Source of the DNA: Falsiroseomonas sp050563545
Lineage (GTDB): Bacteria; Pseudomonadota; Alphaproteobacteria; Acetobacterales; Acetobacteraceae
Assembly (NCBI RefSeq): GCF_050563545.1
Contig: NZ_JBNXUM010000002.1
Location: 289,662-353,661 of the forward strand
Reading direction: 5' to 3'
DNA: 64,000 nucleotides
Below the pieces are notes generated by a model. That model saw only the letters and a list, made by a program, of their open reading frames with translations. It was not told the DNA's origin and did not search any database. Numbering within the stretch: the stretch's first letter is position 1; every line of letters begins with the position of its first letter. Positions 8,289 through 16,030 of this stretch are shown in pieces. The position numbers were made by a program, and so were the translations under genes.

Positions 8289-8744
8289 TCAGGCCATGGG
8301 CTCGGCGGTATGACCTCGATCGTGCCGATGTGCCCCGCCGGGCGCCGGCATCAGGTTGAGCCGGCCGAGGCGGACGCCGCGCTCGGCGATCAGCGCCTCG
8401 GCGAAGGGGCGGACCTCGCGCGCGGGGCCGCGCAGCAGCGCGACCTCCACGCAGTGATGCGCGTCGAGATGCGCGTGCAGGGTGGCGACGCCGATCTCGT
8501 GATGGGCGTGCTGCGTGTCCAGCAGGCGCCGGCCGAGCTCGCGTTCATCGTGGTCGTAGGCGAAGGACACGACCGCCACGCAATCGCCCGGCGGGTCGCC
8601 GGCCTCCTCCGCGGCGCGGGCCAGGCCGCCATGGATCAGGTCGCGCATCGCCTCCGACCGGTTGGCGTAGCCGCGGCGCGCCATGAAGGCGTCGAGCGCC
8701 CCGGCCGTGTCGTCGTCGAGGGTGACGGTGACGCGCTGCGTCAT
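8289..8744 (-). CDS. nikR: Nickel-responsive transcriptional regulator NikR
   Basis: 151 residues: an N-terminal ribbon-helix-helix domain (RVTVTLDDDTAGALDAFMARRGYANRSEAMRD, quoted here only as the segment 4-35) followed by an ACT-like nickel-binding domain. The four square-planar nickel ligands of E. coli NikR (His76, His87, His89, Cys95) are matched by His79, His90, His92 and Cys98, with the same spacing, in TLHAHLDAHHC. The gene is convergent with the solute-binding protein gene, whose promoter carries a NikR-like site. The C-terminal tail, rich in His and Pro, extends somewhat past the usual family end. Confidence 0.93.
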   Translation of the reverse strand: MTQRVTVTLDDDTAGALDAFMARRGYANRSEAMRDLIHGGLARAAEEAGDPPGDCVAVVSFAYDHDERELGRRLLDTQHAHHEIGVATLHAHLDAHHCVEVALLRGPAREVRPFAEALIAERGVRLGRLNLMPAPGGAHRHDRGHTAEPMA

Positions 8745-8802
8745 GCCTCTGCTCCGAAGCGGATGGACATCGTCGCGCCGTCCTCCGTCGCCCGGCGCGC
8801 GG

Positions 8803-10785
8803 TCAAGGCCGGCCGAGGCAGGACGCCGGCACGCCGAGGCGCACGGACAGGCCCTCCATGTCCCAGGCGAACTCGACGGAACCGCCGACCTGGGCGAGCA
8901 CGCGCGACATCATCCGCGTGCCGAAGCCCGGCGCCAGCGGCGGCTGCACGGGCGGGCCGTGCCGTTCCGTCCAGCGGATCTCGAGCCCCGTCGGAGACGC
9001 GTCCCAGCTCAGCACGACCCGCCCATCGGCCGAGGACAGCGCGCCGTATTTCACGGAGTTGGTGGCGAGCTCGTGCAGCACCATCGCCAGCGACTGCACG
9101 GCATGGGCGCGCAGCGCCACCTCCTCGCCGTCGAGCTCGACGGCAGCGCCGAAGGACGACAGCTCCGCCTCGGCAAGCTCGCGCAGGGTCGAGCCGGTCC
9201 AGCGGTTGCGCGCCAGAAGGTCGTGCGCCTTGGCCAGCGAGAGCACGCGCCCGAGCAGCGCCGCACGGAGCGTCTCCGCATCGCCGGCGCGGGTCATCGT
9301 GACCATGGCCTGCACGACCGCCAGCAGGTTCTTGGCGCGGTGGTCCACCTCGCGCGCCAGCAGAAGACGCTCCTGCTCGTCGCGCCGCGCCTCGGTCTCG
9401 TCCACCAGCACGCCGATCGTGCGGCCGTCCTCCAGGATACGCCCGATGCTTTCGAACCAGCGGACCTCGCCATCGTCCTGGCGGACCAGGCGGTAGTTCA
9501 GCCGGAGCACCCCGTCGGGATGCGCCTCAGCGAGGCGCCACTGCTCCCGCACCGCCTCGATGTCCTCGGGGTGGACCGCGTCCCACCACATGCGCGGCGT
9601 CGCCCGTCCATCCGGATCCCGCGGATAGCCCAGCATGTCGAAATGCTGCGGCGACCATGTCGCGATCCCCGTGCGCAGGTCGGCCTCCCAGGTCGCCAGG
9701 CCGGACTGCGCGAGGGCGATGCCGAGATGCGCTTCCTGGTCCTGCATCCGCTGCCGCGTGCGGCTCCATTGCAGGTCCCACAGCAGGATCGCCGTCACCG
9801 CGACCCCGAGCGCGATGGCGCCGCCGGCCACCAGCAGCGCGCGCGTGTGCCGCCATTCCGCCTCGATGGCAGCGGCGGGGGCGCCGACGCTGGCCCGGAA
9901 GGCCGGGACGGACAGCGGCGTCGTGAAGGCCGCGATCACCGGCGTGCTGTCGAGCGAGGTCAGGCGCACCAGGCCGGAGGCTTCGCCGCTGGCGGCCAGC
10001 TGGAAGTCGGGCCCGGCCTCGGATCCGATGTGGCGTTCGGGAATGCGCGCGACGACGCGGAACCGGCCGTCCACCACCGACGCCACGGCATCCCGCGGCA
10101 GCGCCTGGGCGGCCAGCAGGGCCTGGACGTGCCGGGTCAGCAGGGCGACGGTGACCGCGGCCACCGCCCGGTCGCCGCGCAGGACGGGCACGGCGACGAT
10201 GAAGCCGCAATCCCCGCCGAAGCAGAACATGTCGCTCGCCACGGGCCGGCGCTCCTCCGCGGCCCCGCGGATCGCCAAAGCGACTTCCGGCGTGACGACG
10301 GGCTCGGCGAGGCGCTGCAGGGGTGCGCGGGCGCTGGCGATGCGGATCGGGACCGGGCCGTCCAGCCGCCAGACGCTGGCGAACTCGCCCATGCCCGGGG
10401 CGAAGTCCCGCAGCCGCTGGAGCAGGACCTGCATGTCCTCGGCCGGCACGTCCGGGAAGCGGTCGAAGGCAGGCGTCATGGCGAGGAGCTCGGCGCCGCG
10501 GATGCGCACCCGGATCTCGGCGTCCAGCGCGCTGGCGATCGTGCGCGCCACCTCGAGCAGCCGCCACTCGACCTCGGCCCGGCGGCCCTGGTCGGCCTTC
10601 ATGGCGGCATAGCCGCCGAACAGCACGAGCGGCAGCAGCGCGATGGCCAGCACCGCGCCGAGCCGCGCCGACACGCGCGGGCGCCACGACGCCGTCCACG
10701 GCACCGGGGCCGAGGACGACGGACGCACCGGCCTGGCCGCCCCGCCTGGGCTCGTCGCCCCGGCGGGGCGGACACCGGAACTCAT
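8803..10785 (-). CDS. Membrane sensor histidine kinase of the HWE family with PAS domain
   Basis: About 660 residues. A transmembrane helix (LGAVLAIALLPLVLFGG) is followed by a roughly 200-residue extracytoplasmic sensor region and a second helix (LLVAGGAIALGVAVTAILLW). Then come a PAS domain (GLATWEADLRTGIATWSPQHF ... WWDAVHPEDIEAV) and an HWE/HisKA_2 kinase core with phosphoacceptor HRAKN, N-box LHELATNSVKYGALS and the C-terminal G box. HWE kinases are characteristic of Alphaproteobacteria and commonly sense light or stress. ATG 10785 is preferred over GTG 10803 because a GGGGA sequence precedes it. No response regulator is adjacent, so this is an orphan kinase. The periplasmic ligand is unknown. 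Confidence 0.85.
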   Translation of the reverse strand: MSSGVRPAGATSPGGAARPVRPSSSAPVPWTASWRPRVSARLGAVLAIALLPLVLFGGYAAMKADQGRRAEVEWRLLEVARTIASALDAEIRVRIRGAELLAMTPAFDRFPDVPAEDMQVLLQRLRDFAPGMGEFASVWRLDGPVPIRIASARAPLQRLAEPVVTPEVALAIRGAAEERRPVASDMFCFGGDCGFIVAVPVLRGDRAVAAVTVALLTRHVQALLAAQALPRDAVASVVDGRFRVVARIPERHIGSEAGPDFQLAASGEASGLVRLTSLDSTPVIAAFTTPLSVPAFRASVGAPAAAIEAEWRHTRALLVAGGAIALGVAVTAILLWDLQWSRTRQRMQDQEAHLGIALAQSGLATWEADLRTGIATWSPQHFDMLGYPRDPDGRATPRMWWDAVHPEDIEAVREQWRLAEAHPDGVLRLNYRLVRQDDGEVRWFESIGRILEDGRTIGVLVDETEARRDEQERLLLAREVDHRAKNLLAVVQAMVTMTRAGDAETLRAALLGRVLSLAKAHDLLARNRWTGSTLRELAEAELSSFGAAVELDGEEVALRAHAVQSLAMVLHELATNSVKYGALSSADGRVVLSWDASPTGLEIRWTERHGPPVQPPLAPGFGTRMMSRVLAQVGGSVEFAWDMEGLSVRLGVPASCLGRP

Positions 10786-10969
10786 CAGGGGATCCCCAGG
10801 CACTGCCAGATCGGGACCTTATGGCATGTCACCTGCGCGCGCGCGTCCGCAATCCGGACCGGGAAGGTTCCGCCTTCGACGGCCGGCGACGCCATGCCCG
10901 GCGGCAGGGCCTGGCAACCCGCGCCCCCTCCGCCCCGTTCGGCAGGCATCCCGCGGGACGAGAGGCCTG

Positions 10970-11389
10970 ATGTCCGCCACAACCCTGCACGCGCCCGCCC
11001 GCCCGTTGCACCCGCTGCACGCGATGCTGCTGGCCTTCCCGCTGCCGCTCTTCCTCGGCGCCTTCCTCGCCGACCTCGCGTATTGGCGGAGCTTCGAGGT
11101 CCAGTGGGCGAACTTCGCATCCTGGATGATCGCCGGCGCGCTGCTGGTCGGTGGCTTCGCCGTGCTCTGGGCGCTGGTGGACGCCATCCGCCGCCGCACC
11201 GGCCGCGCCGTTCTCTACCTCGCGACCCTCGCCGCGATGTGGCTGCTCGGCCTGGTCAACGCCTTCGTCCACGGCAAGGACGCCTGGGCCATCATGCCGG
11301 AGGCGCTCTGGCTTTCCGGCCTGGTCTCGCTTCTCGCCATCGTCGCCTTCTGGCTCGCCCATGCCCGCCGGGCCGGAGACGCCGCATGA
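10970..11389 (+). CDS. DUF2231-like four-helix membrane protein
   Basis: 139 residues with four hydrophobic helices. The opening HPLHAMLLAFPLPLFLGAFL resembles the 'HP.H..l..fPi.l' start of DUF2231 proteins, a family of predicted inner-membrane proteins often found beside haem or quinone redox genes. Its TGA overlaps the ATG of the following dehydrogenase by 4 bp (ATGA at 11386-11389), so the two are translationally coupled. It may anchor or pass electrons from the dehydrogenase; this is inference. The first ATG at 10970 has only a weak ribosome-binding site (AGAGGCC). Confidence 0.7.
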   Translation: MSATTLHAPARPLHPLHAMLLAFPLPLFLGAFLADLAYWRSFEVQWANFASWMIAGALLVGGFAVLWALVDAIRRRTGRAVLYLATLAAMWLLGLVNAFVHGKDAWAIMPEALWLSGLVSLLAIVAFWLAHARRAGDAA

Positions 11390-12669
11390 ACCGCCGCACC
11401 CTTCTCCTCGCCTCCGCAGCCGGGCTTGCCGCCTGCGACGAGAACCCGGGTTCCGAGCCGCGGGGCGCCTCCCCCACCCTGCCCGAGCCGCATCGCGGCC
11501 TGCTGCCCGACATGACCATCCCCCGCCCCACCGCCTGGGGCGAGGACCTGCCGACCGTCCCGCAGGGCTACCGCATCCAGGCCATCGCGCCAGACCTGCG
11601 CATCCCGCGCCAGACGCTGGTCCTGCCGAACGGCGACATCCTGGTCGCCGAGGGCACCGGCGGCGGCGAATCCCCCCTCCGCCCCAAGGACTTCATCGCG
11701 GGCTGGATCAAGGCGCTGGGCAAGACGACGGTGCGCGGCGGCAACCGCATCACGCTGCTGCGCGACGCCGACGGCGATGGCACCTACGAGACGCGGTCCA
11801 TCTTCGCCGAGGGCCTGAACGCCCCCTATGGCCTGGCCTTCGCCAATGGCGCGCTCTACGTCGCCAACCAGGACAGCCTGGTCCGCTTCGATTACGCCGA
11901 GGGCCAGACAAGCGCCGCCGGCCCGCCGCGCCTGGTCACCGACCTGCCCTCCGCCGTGAACCACCACTGGACGAAGTCGCTGGCGGCGAGCCCGGACGGG
12001 CGGACGCTCTATGTCGGCATCGGCTCCAACAGCAACATCACGGAGCGCGGCATGGAGGTGGAGGTCGACCGCGCCATGATCTGGGCGATCGACGCCCGCA
12101 CCGGCGCGCACCGCCCCTATGCCACCGGCATCCGCAACCCGACCGCGCTGGCCATCCGCCCCGGCACCGACGAGCTCTGGTGCGTCGCGAACGAGCGCGA
12201 CGAGATCGGCCCGAACCTGGTGCCGGACTACCTCACCCGCGTGCGCGAGGGCGCCTTCTATGGCTGGCCGTACAGCTATTGGGGCCAGAACCTGGACGAG
12301 CGCGTGCGCCCGCAGAACCCTGGCTTGGTCGCGGCCGCGATCGCGCCGGACTATGCGCTGGGCGCGCATGTCGCGGCGCTGGGCGTCGCGTTTTCGAATG
12401 CGGCGATGGGCGAGACCTTCGCCGAGGGCGTCTTCGTCGGCGAGCACGGCAGCTGGAACCGCCGCGAGCCCGTGGGCTACCGCGTGGTCTTCGTCCCCTT
12501 CCGCGACGGCAAGCCGGTGGGCGAGCCCGTGGATGTCGTCACGGGCTTCCTGACCGGCGCGCGGAGTACGCGCGGGCGGCCGGTGGGGGTGACGGTGGAC
12601 CGGAAGGGGGCGCTGCTGGTGGCGGATGACGTGTCGAATGCGGTGTGGCGGGTGACTAGGGTGGGGTGA
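11386..12669 (+). CDS. PQQ-type soluble sugar dehydrogenase, L-sorbosone dehydrogenase family, lipoprotein
   Basis: 427 residues forming a six-bladed glucose/sorbosone-dehydrogenase beta-propeller. The N-terminus MNRRTLLLASAAGLAAC ends in a lipobox with Cys17, so the protein is probably anchored in the membrane facing the periplasm. Family landmarks include LPNGDILVAEG, NAPYGLAFANGALYVANQ, WTKSLAASPDGRTLYVGIGS, GIRNPTALAIRPGTDELW, FYGWPYSYWG and VFVGEHGSWNRREPVGYRV. These enzymes use PQQ and calcium to oxidise aldoses or sorbosone. The gene is coupled to the DUF2231 gene upstream. A second locus of the same broad family, at 51.6 kb, has been destroyed by deletion. Confidence 0.85.
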   Translation: MNRRTLLLASAAGLAACDENPGSEPRGASPTLPEPHRGLLPDMTIPRPTAWGEDLPTVPQGYRIQAIAPDLRIPRQTLVLPNGDILVAEGTGGGESPLRPKDFIAGWIKALGKTTVRGGNRITLLRDADGDGTYETRSIFAEGLNAPYGLAFANGALYVANQDSLVRFDYAEGQTSAAGPPRLVTDLPSAVNHHWTKSLAASPDGRTLYVGIGSNSNITERGMEVEVDRAMIWAIDARTGAHRPYATGIRNPTALAIRPGTDELWCVANERDEIGPNLVPDYLTRVREGAFYGWPYSYWGQNLDERVRPQNPGLVAAAIAPDYALGAHVAALGVAFSNAAMGETFAEGVFVGEHGSWNRREPVGYRVVFVPFRDGKPVGEPVDVVTGFLTGARSTRGRPVGVTVDRKGALLVADDVSNAVWRVTRVG

Positions 12670-12955
12670 GGGTGCCGAAGCGGTCATTTAGTGCCGCAGC
12701 AGCCCGGCTGACCGGACTGCTGCGTGATCGGCCCGGCAGCCCCTTCTACTCCCCCGTAGACGTTATCGACCGCGGGGCAGCACAGGCTACGACTGGAAAC
12801 GGTCGTGCTACGAAAAGGCGGCTACGCCGCGCGGCAGAAGCCGCGTCCTGCAGATCCGTTGCTCGCACGTGCTCGACGTACCGGGCGTTCGGTATTGAGG
12901 CTGCCTCCGGTGATAGAGCATGCGCCGCGGAGGCCGCGAGCCAACCAGATTCTTG
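12670..12955. other. Non-coding boundary of the A+T-rich island
   Basis: No convincing gene is present between the sorbosone dehydrogenase stop and the stop of the ankyrin-like gene. Reading frames here lack family features and plausible ribosome-binding sites. Base composition drops from that of the left flank toward the right. Small inverted repeats occur (for example ACGAC...GTCGT near 12790-12807), but no transposase, tRNA or att-like duplication was recognised. This is the left edge of the anomalous segment. Confidence 0.5.
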
Positions 12956-14878
12956 TCATGTGCAGTTCTTGGCAGCCTCACGCACAGCAGACTCTGGGTC
13001 CCAATTCGCTTCGGTGGCATTTATTGGCCTATACAAGCTTCCATTGGTACGAATCCATGAGGTTAGCTCATTAGCTCTTTGGCAGATTGGTATGACACCC
13101 GGGGCACGCGCACCGAGGCCATATAGTGCGATGAATAGTTCGGGATTTCGCGCGAGGGAAAGCACACTATCGCCATCCCTTGTCAATTGATTAAGGGGCG
13201 GCTGATATTCTAACAAAACTCTTATCTTATTAAAATCGCCCTGCTGTACTGCATAATGCAGAGGCGCCCATCCACGGCCATCAAGTGAATTTATGGGAAT
13301 ACGACGCACTATCGCTCTCACCAATCGATCAAAATCCTCGAGTTCAATTCGAAACATCACGTTGCTCTCATTTGAAATTCTGGACCAACGGCTATCTATC
13401 GCATACGCCCATAGCGATCTTCCATTGCGATCATTAGTGCGCAAATTAACACCATTTCTGTCTAAATAATATAAAAGTTCTGGATTATTTCTTTCGGCCG
13501 CAATGTGCGCCAACCCGACATCTTGCGCGTCAACGAGGTGAAGAGGAAAGCCGAAGCGCTCTCTGAGAAGTCTCGCCGGCCTTTCATTTCGGAATAACGT
13601 ATCCACCAGCAATGCGTATTGTCTCTCAGATGAAAATCGACGAAGTCCGTAGAATTCTCCAAGACAATCTATAGTTTCAACGCCACCAAATGGTAATATC
13701 GCGGAAAATACACTTGCGACCGACGCATCTAATTTCATCTGAACGGACTCCAGAAATCTAAATTGACTACGCAAATCAGAAAATCTTCTCCTCGTTCTTA
13801 AGTATTCCTGACACAATGCGTGAATAGTATTTTCGAACTGTATTTCTTCCTGCCTTGTCCTTCCGATAAAGCCTGACTCAAAACTTTTTGTTGTCAGATT
13901 AATTATTTCGTCTCTTGCGTCTACTGATGACCTCAAGGGTGAAAAGCCCGCTCGCACCAAATTTGGTATCAGATCAAATCTATAGGCTTGTGCCGCCTGC
14001 ACCAGTATTGGTGACTCGCCTATTATTGTTCCAGTATCATTTGCAAGTCCTGCAGATGCAATGATGTCAATTTGATTCGGCGTTGCGTATTTTGCCGCAT
14101 ATGACCAGACGGCGAACGAGATCGCTGAGTTGCGACGCAACTTTTCCAGTACATCGCGTAGCAGCCGTTCATTCCTCGTCGAAATCGCGCGGTTGATAGT
14201 CCAAAATCCCGGCTCGACCCCCCGATCTAGCAACAGCCGGACCACTCCCTCCGCCTGTGCGGACACCGCAAAGTCTAGGAGTGAAAGCGGGATTCCCGCA
14301 CCCGGACTCGACGCTGCGCGGCCCGCAATATCCCTAACGTCTTCCCTACCGGCATCAATGCGCTGGCGAAATGAAGCCGATCCAGGAACCGATAAGATTA
14401 TGGCTTGGGCAACTTCCTCCTCATTTGACTGCAATGCGCCAACAATCAAGGGCTCAAACACCTCTTGTCGAATTCTCTCGAAGTTTGCACGTTTCTCAAT
14501 TATTTGCAGGGCTCTAGCACTGTTATTTGGAGTCGAGCGTACAATTGAATTCTCTTCTTTGATTAGTTCATAGGAAATTCGCGCATCAATGTATGCTGCT
14601 ATCCGGCGTACGAGATCAATTCGATTTAATTGCATGGTTGAAAAGAGTATGTCTCTCTGCTTTGCAACGTCGGAAACGGAGAGCGTTCCGATTTGCGAGG
14701 ATGTTTCTTTGTAGGTATCGAGCGGTTCTCGGCGTTCTTGAGCAATTCTCGTCATCTGCCACCCCCCAATGCCAAGCAATAGCGGTGTGACAACAGCACT
14801 GACTTTTGCAACGTTGTCTAACGTTACAATGCGTGCTGATTTTTTCATTCCGGAGCGGTAGGCTTTTGCGAATTTCAT
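12956..14878 (-). CDS. Membrane-anchored ankyrin-repeat-like protein of foreign composition
   Basis: 640 residues, unlike every neighbour in base use: long A+T-rich stretches with many ATT, TTT and AAT codons, against the G/C-ending codons elsewhere. One hydrophobic helix near residues 24-42 (VAKVSAVVTPLLLGIGGWQ) is followed by a roughly 100-residue charged helical region. Ankyrin-like modules follow: PLSLLDFAVSAQAEGVVRLLLDRGVEP, VGLAHIAAERNNPELLYYLDRNGVN and GWAPLHYAVQQGDFNKIRVLLEYQPP. The likely role is a membrane-tethered scaffold for protein-protein contacts. No enzyme motif is seen. ATG 14878 lacks a clear ribosome-binding site; ATG 14848 is possible. Its only neighbour within the island is the AbrB-fold gene upstream. 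Confidence 0.65.
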   Translation of the reverse strand: MKFAKAYRSGMKKSARIVTLDNVAKVSAVVTPLLLGIGGWQMTRIAQERREPLDTYKETSSQIGTLSVSDVAKQRDILFSTMQLNRIDLVRRIAAYIDARISYELIKEENSIVRSTPNNSARALQIIEKRANFERIRQEVFEPLIVGALQSNEEEVAQAIILSVPGSASFRQRIDAGREDVRDIAGRAASSPGAGIPLSLLDFAVSAQAEGVVRLLLDRGVEPGFWTINRAISTRNERLLRDVLEKLRRNSAISFAVWSYAAKYATPNQIDIIASAGLANDTGTIIGESPILVQAAQAYRFDLIPNLVRAGFSPLRSSVDARDEIINLTTKSFESGFIGRTRQEEIQFENTIHALCQEYLRTRRRFSDLRSQFRFLESVQMKLDASVASVFSAILPFGGVETIDCLGEFYGLRRFSSERQYALLVDTLFRNERPARLLRERFGFPLHLVDAQDVGLAHIAAERNNPELLYYLDRNGVNLRTNDRNGRSLWAYAIDSRWSRISNESNVMFRIELEDFDRLVRAIVRRIPINSLDGRGWAPLHYAVQQGDFNKIRVLLEYQPPLNQLTRDGDSVLSLARNPELFIALYGLGARAPGVIPICQRANELTSWIRTNGSLYRPINATEANWDPESAVREAAKNCT

Positions 14879-15017
14879 CTTGTGCCTGACGTCATCAAGG
14901 GCTTACAAGCGAATGAAGCTAACCCAAACCAGTTTACGCCTGCAACACGCTTGAGCGGTTCCTTGGCAGCGACATCCAACGCACTGCGCAGGACGATATA
15001 GCTCAGATCGTGAATGT

Positions 15018-15257
15018 TTATTTGTCTCGTTCCTTCCCCTCCACGATCTTCAACGCCTCCACCAGCACCGCCCGCGTGATCCCCTGCTTCCCCCAGGCCT
15101 GCTCGGCCTCCTCCAGCGTCAGGTACGACGACCGCCGGATCACCAGATCCTGCTTGACAATCTCCGCCTCGACGTAGGATGGTTTGCCTATCGCTACCCA
15201 TACGTCCTTCGGCAGCGTCACCTGCCGCTGCGGCGAAACCTTCAGCACCCTCGGCAT
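15018..15257 (-). CDS. Small AbrB/SpoVT-fold DNA-binding protein (orphan antitoxin-like)
   Basis: 79 residues. The N-terminus MPRVLKVSPQRQVTLPKDVW is a swapped-hairpin AbrB motif, comparable to antitoxins such as MazE, VapB and PrlF. The C-terminal half is helical (LTLEEAEQAWGKQGITRAVLVEALKIVEG). ATG 15257 is preceded by AGGGAG at 9 nt. No PIN, MazF or YhaV-type toxin lies next to it; the 139 bp down to the ankyrin gene encode nothing recognised. It may be a relict or self-standing regulator, and could control the downstream ankyrin-like gene, which reads in the same direction. Confidence 0.7.
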   Translation of the reverse strand: MPRVLKVSPQRQVTLPKDVWVAIGKPSYVEAEIVKQDLVIRRSSYLTLEEAEQAWGKQGITRAVLVEALKIVEGKERDK

Positions 15258-15310
15258 GACCAGCCACTCCCTGTCCAAGCCGGCAGAAGCACCGGCTTTA
15301 GGGATAAAAT

Positions 15311-15334
15311 GCTAAAAGACTAAAGTCCTAAAAG
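15311..15334. promoter_or_regulatory. Iterated CTAAA(A)G motif upstream of the AbrB-fold gene
   Basis: Three copies of CTAAAAG or CTAAAG stand in tandem (15312-15318, 15320-15325 and 15328-15334), and the middle also reads as the interrupted palindrome GACT-AA-AGTC. They lie 55-77 bp upstream of the start codon in an A+T-rich patch that probably holds the promoter. AbrB-fold antitoxins usually autoregulate by binding repeated A+T-rich sites here, so this is a candidate operator. Confidence 0.4.
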
Positions 15335-15370
15335 CAAGCGAATTCAGCGGGCTGGGGGCAACTACGTGGA

Positions 15371-15418
15371 TGATCGGATTCAGACCTACGGGCCTGCGGC
15401 CCTCCGGTCATCCGATCA
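15371..15418 (-). terminator. Compound hairpin, copy 1, 3' of the DOPA-dioxygenase-like gene
   Basis: TGATCGGAT (15371-15379) pairs with ATCCGATCA (15410-15418). After a TCA bulge, GACC (15383-15386) pairs with GGTC (15406-15409). Inside lies GGGCC (15390-15394) paired with GGCCC (15398-15402) around a TGC loop. A related element stands at 48043-48083 in the same position relative to its gene, with different but still paired outer and inner stems. Transcription terminator or mRNA 3'-end structure. Confidence 0.6.
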
Positions 15419-15423
15419 AGCGT

Positions 15424-15446
15424 CTTGCCGGACTCAGTCCGGCAAG
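15424..15446. terminator. 11-bp perfect inverted repeat over the stop of the DOPA-dioxygenase-like gene
   Basis: CTTGCCGGACT and AGTCCGGCAAG flank a single C. The gene's stop codon (minus strand, 15434-15436) lies in the centre of this hairpin, so the last codons are part of the stem. It is followed by the compound hairpin at 15371-15418, giving two consecutive 3' structures. Confidence 0.6.
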
Positions 15447-15778
15447 GCGCTCGCATCCAACGGCAACACCTCCCCCATCCACAGCGCGTGGTGCAGATGG
15501 TCCGCCTTCTGCCTGCCCGTCTCGGGATGCACCAGCACCGCCAGCCCCGCCCGGTTCAGCGCGACATACGGCACCAGCGTCGGGAACAGCTCGGGCGGGA
15601 AGGCCACCTGGTACATCGCCTGCGGATGCGGCCCCACCTTCACATCGTGCCAGCGGCCGAGCACCGCGGCGGGGAAGTGCTGCGCAATCCCCTCCCGCAG
15701 CGCCGCCGCGACCTCCTTCGTCGCGGCGGGGTCGTAGTAGATATGGGCGTGCCACCCGGTGATCGGCAGGTCGGGCAT
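15434..15778 (-). CDS. DOPA 4,5-dioxygenase family protein
   Basis: 114 residues, the usual length of the bacterial DOPA-dioxygenase family, which carries out extradiol ring opening of catechols such as DOPA. Visible features: GWHAHIYYDP near the start (His-x-His), GRWHDVKVGPHPQAMYQVAF in the middle, and LVHPETG ... DHLHHALWMG near the end; the conserved histidines are the presumed metal ligands. ATG 15778 follows AAGGGGA at 8 nt and is preferred to the upstream GTG at 15802. It stands alone between the island and the TetR gene. Substrate unknown; detoxification or aromatic catabolism are both possible. Confidence 0.85.
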   Translation of the reverse strand: MPDLPITGWHAHIYYDPAATKEVAAALREGIAQHFPAAVLGRWHDVKVGPHPQAMYQVAFPPELFPTLVPYVALNRAGLAVLVHPETGRQKADHLHHALWMGEVLPLDASALPD

Positions 15779-16030
15779 GGCGGCGTTCCCCTTGGTCGGC
15801 ACGCCAGCCTAGCGCCCGATCCGCGAAGGCGGAACGCCGAAGCGGCGAACCGGCCGCCCGGAACGCTCAGGGACCGTTCGGGACTACCGGCGGCCGAGGA
15901 TCCGCCGGGGATCCGTCGTCACGGCCAGGCGCCGGGCACCGCCCCGCTGATTGCATCGGCAAGCCTGGCCACGACGCCGGGGCGGAGCCGACCCGCGGCG
16001 CCGACCCGCCCGGTGTTCCCAGGCGGTCTC

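Noticed and set aside
12666..13190. Plus-strand gene opposite the end of the ankyrin-like gene
   Set aside because: No family features, composition changes within it, and it is antisense to the real gene over its right half.
14875..15267. A 130-residue minus-strand protein overlapping the AbrB-fold gene
   Set aside because: Its first two thirds are the Gly/Ala/Arg-rich shadow of the AbrB gene in another frame; the last 45 residues have no family and no start of their own. A toxin partner could not be made out of it.
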